Below, piece after piece: positions 18,297 to 24,447 of a stretch of 24,447 nucleotides of DNA. The notes under the pieces are model-generated. The model saw only the letters and a program-made list of their open reading frames with translations. It had not been told where the DNA came from and searched no databases. Location of the stretch: contig JBGPKH010000050.1 of the NCBI GenBank assembly GCA_041485845.1, positions 1-24,447 on the forward strand, read 5' to 3'. A program made the position numbers and the translations under genes. The number at the start of each line of letters is the position of its first letter. Positions within the stretch are counted from its first letter, which is position 1. This stretch comes from OMOG01 sp041485845 (GTDB lineage Bacteria; Acidobacteriota; Terriglobia; Bryobacterales; Bryobacteraceae).

Positions 18297-19409
18297 ATGT
18301 TCCGTCGCATTCTGGTTGGCGACAACGAGCGCGTTTTGCTCATTCGAAAGAAGCGCTTCGCGGATGTGCTGGCTCCCGGCGAGTACTGGATCTTCACGCT
18401 GGGACGGCATGTCGAGCTGGAGCGGTACAACATTAAGTCACTCGTCTTCACCAGCGAGTGGGCCGATTACCTGGTGAAGGAGCAGCCCGAGGTTGTGTCG
18501 CGGCACTTCACGGTAGTCGAGACGCCCGATTCGCAATTGGCCGTGGTGTACCTCGACGGCAGGCTGGCTCGCGTGGTCGCGCCCGGCAACCGCGTTCTGT
18601 ACTGGCGCGGCGCCGTCTCGGTGACGTTCGACCTGATCGACGTCCGCGGGGAACCCGCGGTGCCCGAGCGGCTGTTGCCCGCGCTCGCGCGGCTGGGCCG
18701 CGAGTCGGGAGTGACCTTCGCCGCGATCGACGAAGGCAAGCGCGGCCTGGTGTTCATCGACGGCCGCTTCGATCGTGAACTGGTCGCCGGAACGTACGGC
18801 TTCTGGACCGCGATCGCGACGCCGCGAATCGAAGTGCTCGAGATGCGCCGCCAGACGGTGGACGTGCCCGGTCAGGAGATCCTGACGAAGGATAAGGTCA
18901 CCGTTCGTGTGAACGTCTCGGCCGTGTACGAGATCGTGGACGCCGTCACCGCCCGTTCGGGTCTGAAGGACGTCAACGATCACCTGTACCGCACGCTGCA
19001 AATCGCTGTCCGGCAGACGCTGGGCAAGCGCACCCTGGAAGAGGTTCTCGCGGAGAAGGCGGACATCGACGAAACGGTGTCGGCCGAGGTGCGCCGCGAG
19101 ATGGAAGCGTATGGTGTTCGTATGGGAGCGATCGCGCTCAAGGATATCATCCTTCCCGGAGACATCCGCGAAATCCTCAACCAGGTGGTGACAGCGGAGA
19201 AGCAGGCGCAAGCCAACCTGATCCGCCGGCGCGAGGAGACGGCCGCCACGCGGTCGCTCCTGAACACGGCCAAGCTGATGGAGGGTAACCCTCTGTTGGT
19301 GCGGATGAAGGAACTCGAGACGCTCGAGAAGATCGCCGACAAGGTGGAGAAGTTCACCGTCGTGGGCGGATTCGAGGCGCTGCTCGAACGCACCGTAAAC
19401 CTGAAGTAA
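18297..19409 (+). CDS. Slipin-like SPFH/Band-7 domain protein, no membrane anchor
   Basis: A 370-residue protein with a near-perfect Shine-Dalgarno (aaggaggt, 18283-18290). The SPFH domain covers about 175-300 (RRQTVDVPGQEILTKDKVTV, VNDHLYRTLQIAVRQTLGKR, YGVRMGAIALKDIILP), followed by a charged helical, coiled-coil-prone part (AEKQAQANLIRRREETAATR). Ordinary slipins begin with a hydrophobic hairpin. Here the first ~170 residues contain no membrane span but three related units with an 'I/L-x-x-x-R-x-x-x-V-x-AP-G-x-Y-x-F/W' pattern (about 11-33, 80-103 and 149-170). SPFH proteins form cage-like assemblies and often serve as scaffolds for proteases or membrane microdomains; no partner gene is adjacent. 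The function is inferred only at family level. Confidence 0.88.
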   Translation: MFRRILVGDNERVLLIRKKRFADVLAPGEYWIFTLGRHVELERYNIKSLVFTSEWADYLVKEQPEVVSRHFTVVETPDSQLAVVYLDGRLARVVAPGNRVLYWRGAVSVTFDLIDVRGEPAVPERLLPALARLGRESGVTFAAIDEGKRGLVFIDGRFDRELVAGTYGFWTAIATPRIEVLEMRRQTVDVPGQEILTKDKVTVRVNVSAVYEIVDAVTARSGLKDVNDHLYRTLQIAVRQTLGKRTLEEVLAEKADIDETVSAEVRREMEAYGVRMGAIALKDIILPGDIREILNQVVTAEKQAQANLIRRREETAATRSLLNTAKLMEGNPLLVRMKELETLEKIADKVEKFTVVGGFEALLERTVNLK

Positions 19410-19412
19410 ACA

Positions 19413-19445
19413 TGGCCGGCGGTCATCCCGCCGGCCAATCTTTCC
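19413..19445. terminator. Hairpin terminator between convergent SPFH and tRNA-Arg/purD units
   Basis: A perfect 10-bp stem, tggccggcgg (19413-19422) with ccgccggcca (19428-19437), encloses the loop tcatc and is followed by atctttcct. It begins 3 bases after the SPFH stop and ends 8 bases before the tRNA-Arg 3' end, so it probably stops transcription from both sides. Confidence 0.75.
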
Positions 19446-19522
19446 TGGTAGGCACGGGCAGATTCGAACTGCCGACCTGTCGCTTAGGAGGCGGCCGCTC
19501 TATCCATCTGAGCTACGTGCCC
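19446..19522 (-). tRNA. tRNA-Arg(CCU)
   Basis: A complete 77-base cloverleaf with encoded CCA. The acceptor is gggcacg with cgtgcct (one G-T pair), the D-arm gctc/gagc, the anticodon loop ctcctaa (anticodon CCT), and the T-arm ggcag-ttcgaat-ctgcc with discriminator A. Its first 10 bases are also the last 10 bases of purD, so the two must be processed from, or compete for, one transcript. Confidence 0.96.
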
Positions 19523-20733
19523 ACTGTCTTTCCATTGTACCGTTGCAGCCCCTTCTTTCCAATATCGCGCCGATAGTGCATGCCGTCGAAATGGATCTTC
19601 TGCGCGGCGGCGTAGGCTCCGTCAATTGCGCCGGAGAGAGTCACAGCCCGCGCCGTCACGCCAAGCACTCGTCCGCCCGCAGTCTCGATCCCGTGCGGTC
19701 CCATGCGGGTTCCCGCCTGGAACACGGTCGCGCCGCTATCTTCCGCGGCTTCGATTCCGCGGATCGGCTTGCCGGCTTCAAACGCACCAGGGTAGCCGGC
19801 GGATGACATCACCACGCACACGCTCGGCTCCGGCCGCCATTCCAACTTGACGCCGCGCAACTCGCCGTGTGCCGCCGCCAAGAGCGCCGGCACGAAGTCG
19901 GATGCCATGCGATGCATCAGCGGCTGGGTCTCGGGATCGCCCAACCGGACATTGAACTCCAGCACCTTCGGACCTTCCGCGGTCATCATCAATCCCGCGT
20001 ACAGAAAACCGGTGAAGCCGGTGGCCTCCACGGTCGGATAGATGATGCGGTCGAGGATCTCTCGCGTCTGCGCTTCGTTGAGAATCGCCGAGTCGCAATA
20101 TGCGCCCATGCCGCCGGTATTGGGACCCGTGTCGCCATCGAAGACCGTCTTATGGTCCTGCGTGGGCGCGAGCGGCACCGCGTCGCGTCCGTCGCACAGC
20201 GCGATGAAGCTCACCTCCTCACCCCGCATGAACTCTTCAATCACTAGGCGGCCCTTGAGCGTGCCGAGCGCGGCCTCAGCCTCATCATGGTCGTGAGCAA
20301 TGATGACCCCCTTCCCCGCCGCCAGCCCATCGGCCTTCAGGACCACGGGAAATCCAAACTGGTCGAGCGCCTTTCCGGCTTCTTCGGCATTCTCAACCGT
20401 GACGAACGCGGCAGTGGGTATATTACTTTGTGACAAAAAGTTCTTTGCAAAAATCTTGCTGCCTTCGAGCCGCGCCGCCTCCCGGTTCGGTCCGACGATC
20501 GGCAACCCGCTTCCACGATAGGCATCCACGATTCCATCCACCAGGGGAGCTTCAGGTCCCACCACCGTGAGATCGGCACGCAAGCTCACTACTTGATCGG
20601 CTGGCAGGCACGTCCCTACCTGAGCGATCCCGGGGTTTCCCGGAACGGCAAACACCTCCACCCCCGGCGATTGCGCCAACTTCCACGCCAGTGCATGCTC
20701 CCGTCCGCCACCGCCAATGATCAAGATCCTCAT
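19513..20733 (-). CDS. purD: Phosphoribosylamine--glycine ligase (GAR synthetase)
   Basis: Second step of purine synthesis: joins glycine to 5-phosphoribosylamine using ATP. The 406 residues cover the N-terminal domain (ILIIGGGGREHALAWKL), the ATP-grasp domain (KADGLAAGKGVII, PTQDHKTVFDGDTGPNTGGM, metal-binding LEFNVRLGDPETQ) and the C-terminal domain (FDGMHYRRDIG). The usual protein would end near RRDIG-x-R; here a short tail (KKGLQRYNGKTVGT) runs into the tRNA-Arg gene, whose bases 8-10 form the TAG stop. ATG 20733 is preceded by a gaggcgga element. The gene is divergent from mnmG with only about 40 bases between the starts. No other purine gene is in the window. Confidence 0.97.
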   Translation of the reverse strand: MRILIIGGGGREHALAWKLAQSPGVEVFAVPGNPGIAQVGTCLPADQVVSLRADLTVVGPEAPLVDGIVDAYRGSGLPIVGPNREAARLEGSKIFAKNFLSQSNIPTAAFVTVENAEEAGKALDQFGFPVVLKADGLAAGKGVIIAHDHDEAEAALGTLKGRLVIEEFMRGEEVSFIALCDGRDAVPLAPTQDHKTVFDGDTGPNTGGMGAYCDSAILNEAQTREILDRIIYPTVEATGFTGFLYAGLMMTAEGPKVLEFNVRLGDPETQPLMHRMASDFVPALLAAAHGELRGVKLEWRPEPSVCVVMSSAGYPGAFEAGKPIRGIEAAEDSGATVFQAGTRMGPHGIETAGGRVLGVTARAVTLSGAIDGAYAAAQKIHFDGMHYRRDIGKKGLQRYNGKTVGT

Positions 20734-20774
20734 TCCGCCTCGGTCTCCTGTCTGGTCCCGCTACAATGGTAGCA

Positions 20775-22574
20775 ATGCCCGAAAGCTACGACATCGTTGT
20801 TATCGGCGCCGGTCACGCCGGATGCGAAGCCGCCCGGGCCTGCGCGCGCATGGGTCTCCGGACCGCCATGGTCACCATGAACCTGGACCTCATCGCGCAA
20901 ATGTCGTGCAACCCCGCGATCGGAGGGATCGCCAAGGGCCACCTCGTCCGCGAGATCGACGCCCTTGGTGGCGTCATGGGCGAGGTTGCCGACGCCGCCG
21001 GCATCCAGTTCCGCCTGCTGAATACCAGCCGCGGTCCGGCCGTCTGGTCCCCGCGCGCGCAAATGGACAAGCGACTCTACCGCGTCCGCATGCGCGAGGT
21101 CCTCGAGAGCGAGCCCAACCTCCGCATCAAGCAGGCCGAGGTCGCCTCTCTGGCGATAGCGGACCGGCGGGTCACGGGAGTGCTACTGCGCGATGGCCGC
21201 ACTATCGAGGCTGACGCGGTCGTGATCACGACCGGAACCTTCCTGAATGGCCTCGCGCACGTCGGCGAGATGAAGTATAGTTGCGGCCGCAACGGCGAAG
21301 CGCCCTCGCAGCTTCTGGGGGATCAACTGCGTACGCTCGGGCTCGGCTGGACGCGCCTCAAGACCGGTACGCCGCCGCGTCTGGACGGCCGCACCATCGA
21401 CTGGAGCCAGTTCGAGCCGCAACCCGGAGATATCGAGCCGACACCATTTTCCTTTCTGACCGGGCGGATCGACCGGCCTCAGATCCAGTGCCACATCGGC
21501 TACACCACAGAGGAAACTCGGCGTGTCCTCCAGGAAGCGATCCCTCGCTCCCCGCTCTACAGCGGCCAGATCGAGGGGGTCGGTCCGCGCTACTGCCCTT
21601 CGATCGAAGACAAGATCGTCAAGTTCCCCGACAAACCGCGTCATCAGATTTTTCTCGAACCCGAGGGGCTCGACACCAACGAGGTATACGTCAATGGCAT
21701 GTCGACGAGCATGCCGATCGACGTACAGGTAGCCATGCTGGCTTCCATCCCCGGCCTGGAGCAGGCCGAGATGATCCGCCCAGGCTACGCCATAGAATAT
21801 GATGCAATCGACCCCCGTGAGCTGGATCACACCCTCGAGGTGAAGTCGATTCGTGGCCTCTACCTGGCGGGCCAGATTAACGGAACTTCGGGGTATGAGG
21901 AGGCCGGTTGCCAGGGACTGATCGCCGGCATGAACGCTGCAAGCCGCTTAAGCGGGAAGGAACCCGTGATCATCGGCCGGACCGAAGGCTACACAGGGAT
22001 TCTGATAGACGACCTGGTCACCAAGGGCGCGGACGAGCCCTACCGGATGTTCACCTCACGCGCCGAATTCCGGCTGCACCTGCGAATCGACAACGCAGAT
22101 GCGCGGTTGACGCCGGTTGGCCGCCGCGCCGGTCTGGTCACCGAAAAGCGGTGGGAGGTTTGTACCCGCAAACAGGACCAAAAAGCGCGGCTGGTTCGGG
22201 CGCTGGAACACCATCGAAACGGCCAGTGGCTGAAACGGCCCGAAGCCTCGGTGTCGGAGATCTCGAGTTGGATTCGCGAAGTTCTGGGAGAGGAGCCAGC
22301 CGCTGGCGTTCTCTCAACAGTCGAAACGGAGACCAAGTACAGCGGCTATATCTCGCAGCAGGAACGTCAGATGGCGCGGCTGAAGGATGCCGAGCGGCGT
22401 CCGATTCCGGCGGAATTCGGGTTTGGGGGGATCCCCGGGCTCTCCCGGGAGGTTCGTGACAAGCTGGAGCGAGTGCGGCCAGCCACGCTCGGGCAAGCCG
22501 CGCGCATACCCGGCGTCACCCCGGCCGCCATCGCGGTCCTGGACGTCTACCTGAGCTTGGGCCGTGTTTGCTGA
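20775..22574 (+). CDS. mnmG: tRNA uridine-5-carboxymethylaminomethyl modification enzyme, FAD subunit
   Basis: MnmG (GidA) works with MnmE to modify U34 in tRNAs reading two-codon boxes. The protein is about 599 residues. The N-terminal dinucleotide motif IGAGHAGCEA, the conserved NPAIGGIAKGHLVREIDALGG block, ITTGTFLNG, KTGTPPR, the FAD-binding C-part (GLYLAGQINGTSGYEEA) and the helical C-terminus are all present. Two in-frame ATGs compete: 20766 and 20775. A TACAAT (20762-20767) overlaps the first, so a nearly leaderless message starting at 20775 seems likelier; no -35 or Shine-Dalgarno is visible. The next gene, rsmG, overlaps the end by 11 bases, so the two are translated from one message. 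Confidence 0.97.
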   Translation: MPESYDIVVIGAGHAGCEAARACARMGLRTAMVTMNLDLIAQMSCNPAIGGIAKGHLVREIDALGGVMGEVADAAGIQFRLLNTSRGPAVWSPRAQMDKRLYRVRMREVLESEPNLRIKQAEVASLAIADRRVTGVLLRDGRTIEADAVVITTGTFLNGLAHVGEMKYSCGRNGEAPSQLLGDQLRTLGLGWTRLKTGTPPRLDGRTIDWSQFEPQPGDIEPTPFSFLTGRIDRPQIQCHIGYTTEETRRVLQEAIPRSPLYSGQIEGVGPRYCPSIEDKIVKFPDKPRHQIFLEPEGLDTNEVYVNGMSTSMPIDVQVAMLASIPGLEQAEMIRPGYAIEYDAIDPRELDHTLEVKSIRGLYLAGQINGTSGYEEAGCQGLIAGMNAASRLSGKEPVIIGRTEGYTGILIDDLVTKGADEPYRMFTSRAEFRLHLRIDNADARLTPVGRRAGLVTEKRWEVCTRKQDQKARLVRALEHHRNGQWLKRPEASVSEISSWIREVLGEEPAAGVLSTVETETKYSGYISQQERQMARLKDAERRPIPAEFGFGGIPGLSREVRDKLERVRPATLGQAARIPGVTPAAIAVLDVYLSLGRVC

Positions 22575-23145
22575 GTTAATTGCCCGGGCATGCGCGCCCG
22601 GGCTGTCGCCGGGCCAGGTCGAAGTCCTCCAAGCCCACTACGAGTTACTCGTACGCTGGAACCGTTCCCTGAACTTGACGTCGGTCACGAACCTGGAAGG
22701 GGCCGTCGAACGTCACTACTGCGAGTCTCTTTTTGTGGGGCAGGTCCTCGAGCCGTCCCCTCTGACGATTGTCGACATCGGATCCGGGGCGGGCTTTCCT
22801 GGATTTCCCCTTGCGGTCTTACGCCCTGACTGCTCCGTTACGTTGATCGAATCGCACCAGCGCAAGGCGGTTTTCCTCAAAGAAGCGAGCCGAAAGCTTC
22901 CGAATATACGGGTGATCGCGAGTCGCGCCGAGCAGGTAAGCGAAACCTTCGATTTGGCCGTCTCTCGTGCGGTCAGCTATGAGGATCTTTTTGGGAGCCT
23001 CCGGCGTTTGGCCACGAAAGTTGCCCTTCTGACCGGCATCGAGCCGCCGCCGGTTGAACTCGGATTTGTCTGGCACCCTGCGATTGCCCTCCCCACCGGC
23101 AAGCAGCGCGTCCTACGGTGTGGGACTCGGCTCGGTTTCACGTGA
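22564..23145 (+). CDS. rsmG: 16S rRNA (guanine-527-N7)-methyltransferase
   Basis: RsmG (GidB) methylates G527 of 16S rRNA with S-adenosylmethionine; loss of the E. coli-type enzyme gives low-level streptomycin resistance. The 193-residue protein is slightly short but complete: RWNRSLNLTS (31-40), motif I DIGSGAGFPG (71-80), LIESHQRKAVFLKE, SRAEQ and the usual basic end (GKQRVLRCG). It starts at GTG 22564 inside mnmG, an 11-base overlap that implies coupled translation. Its last codons and TGA stop (23143-23145) lie inside a perfect parS palindrome, so the C-terminal residues GFT are dictated by the parS site. Confidence 0.96.
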   Translation: MFAELIARACAPGLSPGQVEVLQAHYELLVRWNRSLNLTSVTNLEGAVERHYCESLFVGQVLEPSPLTIVDIGSGAGFPGFPLAVLRPDCSVTLIESHQRKAVFLKEASRKLPNIRVIASRAEQVSETFDLAVSRAVSYEDLFGSLRRLATKVALLTGIEPPPVELGFVWHPAIALPTGKQRVLRCGTRLGFT

Positions 23146-23148
23146 AAC
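23135..23148. promoter_or_regulatory. parS: parS site 1 (overlaps rsmG stop)
   Basis: GTTTCACGTGAAAC is the perfect 14-base core of the bacterial parS consensus, to which ParB binds and loads as a CTP-dependent clamp. The TGA of rsmG is part of the palindrome. Confidence 0.95.
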
Positions 23149-23158
23149 GGCGGGCGTC

Positions 23159-23180
23159 ACCTAGCGGCCTGTCGCTAGGT
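23159..23180. repeat. Hairpin between the two parS sites
   Basis: An 8-bp inverted repeat, acctagcg (23159-23166) with cgctaggt (23173-23180), encloses the loop gcctgt. It touches the left edge of parS site 2. Without a T-tract it is a weak terminator candidate for the mnmG-rsmG message. Confidence 0.45.
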
Positions 23181-23192
23181 TTCACGTGAAAC
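23179..23192. promoter_or_regulatory. parS: parS site 2
   Basis: A second perfect GTTTCACGTGAAAC, 44 bases from the first centre to centre. The flanks match too: both sites lie in the same 19-base string, ggtttcacgtgaaacggcg. Confidence 0.95.
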
Positions 23193-23214
23193 GGCGTCTT
23201 GTGAAACCGCACTT

Positions 23215-23302
23215 CCACCGCTCCATTGGAGCGGCGGCGGCGCGGCTCGCGCTGAAAACACGGCAGGTTTCGCAGTCTCCACCGCTCCATTTGGAGCGGT
23301 GG
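23215..23302. repeat. Pair of near-identical palindromes upstream of parA
   Basis: ccaccgctccattggagcgg (from 23215) and the more perfect ccaccgctcca (23279-23289) / tggagcggtgg (23292-23302) are two copies of one palindrome 64 bases apart. They look like a REP-type repeat; the second could also work as a terminator or an operator for parA. Confidence 0.6.
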
Positions 23303-23327
23303 ACCCTGATCGTCCCGTCAAAATCGG

Positions 23328-23341
23328 GTTTCAAGTGAAAA
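23328..23341. promoter_or_regulatory. Degenerate parS-like site before parA
   Basis: GTTTCAAGTGAAAA differs from the parS core at two positions and lies 24 bases before the parA start. It could be a weak ParB site or a decayed copy. Confidence 0.35.
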
Positions 23342-23364
23342 CACATCCGTGTTAGTATGTCCGC

Positions 23365-24156
23365 TTGAACAGAGTTTTTGCCATCGCAAACCAGAAAGGC
23401 GGGGTTGGAAAAACCACGACCGCTATCAATCTGGCCGCCTCCCTGGCCGCCAACGACTTCAAAGTCTTGGTAATCGACTCCGATCCGCAAGGCAACGCCA
23501 CTACCGGCCTCGGCGTGGCGAAGGATCCCGTACGGCCGAGCCTCTACCACGTCATTCTCGGCGATGCTCACCCCAAAGATGCCATCGTGGCTACCGAATT
23601 CGAAGGCCTCCACCTCATCTCCGCCGATAAAAACCTGATTGGCGCGAATTTCGAACTCATCGACATCCCCAACCGCGAGTTCCGCCTTCGCGAGCGCATC
23701 GCCGAGATTCGAAACGACTATCAGTTCATCCTCATCGATTGCCCCCCCGCCCTGGACCTCCTCACCCTGAATGCCCTCATCGCAGCCGACTCGATCCTGG
23801 TACCGATCCAGTGCGAATTCTTCGCCCTGGAGGGAGTTTCGGAATTGATGGACACCATCGACCGCATCCGCGACTCCTTCCGCCACCCGCTCCAGATCGA
23901 GGGCATCCTCCTCACCATGTTCGACGACCGCACCAACCTCACCCGCCAAGTCGCCGCAGACCTCAAGGAGTTCTTTCAAGACGAGGTCTTCCGCACTGTC
24001 ATTCCGCGCAGCGTCCGACTGGCCGAAGCGCCCAGCTTCGGCCAGCCCATTCTGACCTACGACCCGCGCTCCCGTGGCGCGGAGAGCTACATCCAGCTCG
24101 CCAAAGAGATTCTCGACCATGAACAGAACCGACAATCCACGCAAAGCGCTCGGTAG
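23365..24156 (+). CDS. parA: Chromosome-partitioning ATPase ParA/Soj
   Basis: A 263-residue Walker-type ATPase. The deviant Walker A box KGGVGKTT spans 11-18 (signature K11, catalytic K16), Walker A' DSDPQGNATTGLG is at 38-50 (D40), and Walker B FILIDCPPALD is at 121-131 (D125). The protein binds DNA non-specifically as an ATP dimer and drives segregation of ParB-parS complexes. The start is TTG 23365, the only in-frame candidate that keeps the beta-strand before Walker A (NRVFAIANQ). No good Shine-Dalgarno is present. A 219-base gap containing the parS sites separates it from rsmG, and parB overlaps its 3' end. Confidence 0.97.
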   Translation: MNRVFAIANQKGGVGKTTTAINLAASLAANDFKVLVIDSDPQGNATTGLGVAKDPVRPSLYHVILGDAHPKDAIVATEFEGLHLISADKNLIGANFELIDIPNREFRLRERIAEIRNDYQFILIDCPPALDLLTLNALIAADSILVPIQCEFFALEGVSELMDTIDRIRDSFRHPLQIEGILLTMFDDRTNLTRQVAADLKEFFQDEVFRTVIPRSVRLAEAPSFGQPILTYDPRSRGAESYIQLAKEILDHEQNRQSTQSAR

Positions 24157-24447
24157 GGGAATGAACACGCTGCTCGGCAACCGGACTCAGGCCCCTCCTG
24201 CGGAGCCGGAGACTGTCGAAGCCGAGCTCACCATCCCAATCGATGCCATCGACCCGAATCCCTTCCAACCGCGGCGGGTCTTCCAGAACGAGCGCTTAGA
24301 GGAACTGGCGCAGTCGATCCGGACCAACGGCATTATCCAGCCTCTGGTCGTGCGGAAACTCGGAGATCGCTACCAACTGGTTGCTGGAGAGCGTAGGTGG
24401 CGGGCTGGAAAGCTCGCCGAGCTCACTCAGGTGCCGGTAGTGGTGCG
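24119..24447 (+). CDS. parB: Chromosome-partitioning protein ParB/Spo0J, 3' truncated by the window
   Basis: The first 109 residues are visible. The N-terminus has the ParA-contact motif KALGRGM (9-15). Then follow a linker and the CTP-binding ParB N-domain: NPFQPR (47-52), LAQSIRTNGIIQPLVVRK and the GERRWRA motif (90-96). The helix-turn-helix and dimer domain lie beyond the window. The start at ATG 24119 overlaps parA by 38 bases. The alternative ATG 24161 lies just after the parA stop but would delete the LGRG motif, so the upstream start is preferred. Confidence 0.95.
   Translation, partial: MNRTDNPRKALGRGMNTLLGNRTQAPPAEPETVEAELTIPIDAIDPNPFQPRRVFQNERLEELAQSIRTNGIIQPLVVRKLGDRYQLVAGERRWRAGKLAELTQVPVVV

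Overview
The window reads as chromosomal DNA of a high-GC acidobacterium of the Bryobacteraceae/Solibacter type. The evidence is a tandem pair of very large orphan MacB/FtsX permeases with the ADOP architecture, a kinase-TolB-like-TPR signalling protein, a sortilin-type BNR propeller protein, and many REP-like palindromes. The species cannot be fixed from sequence alone.

Layout. (1) 1-3990: the 3' part of a secreted BNR-propeller protein with glycine-rich inserts, then a secreted metallophosphatase, each followed by a palindromic element. (2) 4073-8205: dnaE (DNA polymerase III alpha) and a solitary SecB-like protein of lower GC. (3) 8206-11656: a Ser/Thr kinase gene flanked on both sides by decayed TPR-gene fragments, antisense upstream and sense downstream. 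(4) 11663-17840: two ADOP permeases on the minus strand, divergent from a secreted amidohydrolase. (5) 17841-19445: a consensus-like promoter, a 42-codon ORF with a good Shine-Dalgarno that runs into an orphan tRNA-Ile(GAU)-like gene with an abnormal acceptor end, then a slipin-like SPFH gene and a hairpin terminator. (6) 19446-20733, minus strand: purD, whose stop codon lies inside a tRNA-Arg(CCU) gene. (7) 20775-24447: mnmG, rsmG, a parS region, parA and the start of parB, the classical origin-proximal order. oriC and dnaA are not in the window.

How the genes work together. mnmG and rsmG overlap and act in tRNA and rRNA modification. parA, parB and the two perfect parS sites form a chromosome-segregation module, one parS site overlapping the rsmG stop codon. 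dnaE stands alone. The kinase, permeases, propeller protein and amidohydrolase are accessory signalling, envelope and secreted functions typical of the group.

I see no CRISPR array, intact insertion sequence, prophage or recognisable defence island. The best leads are the degraded TPR genes around the kinase, the tRNA/leader ORF before the SPFH gene, the composite palindrome after the phosphatase, and the parS region.
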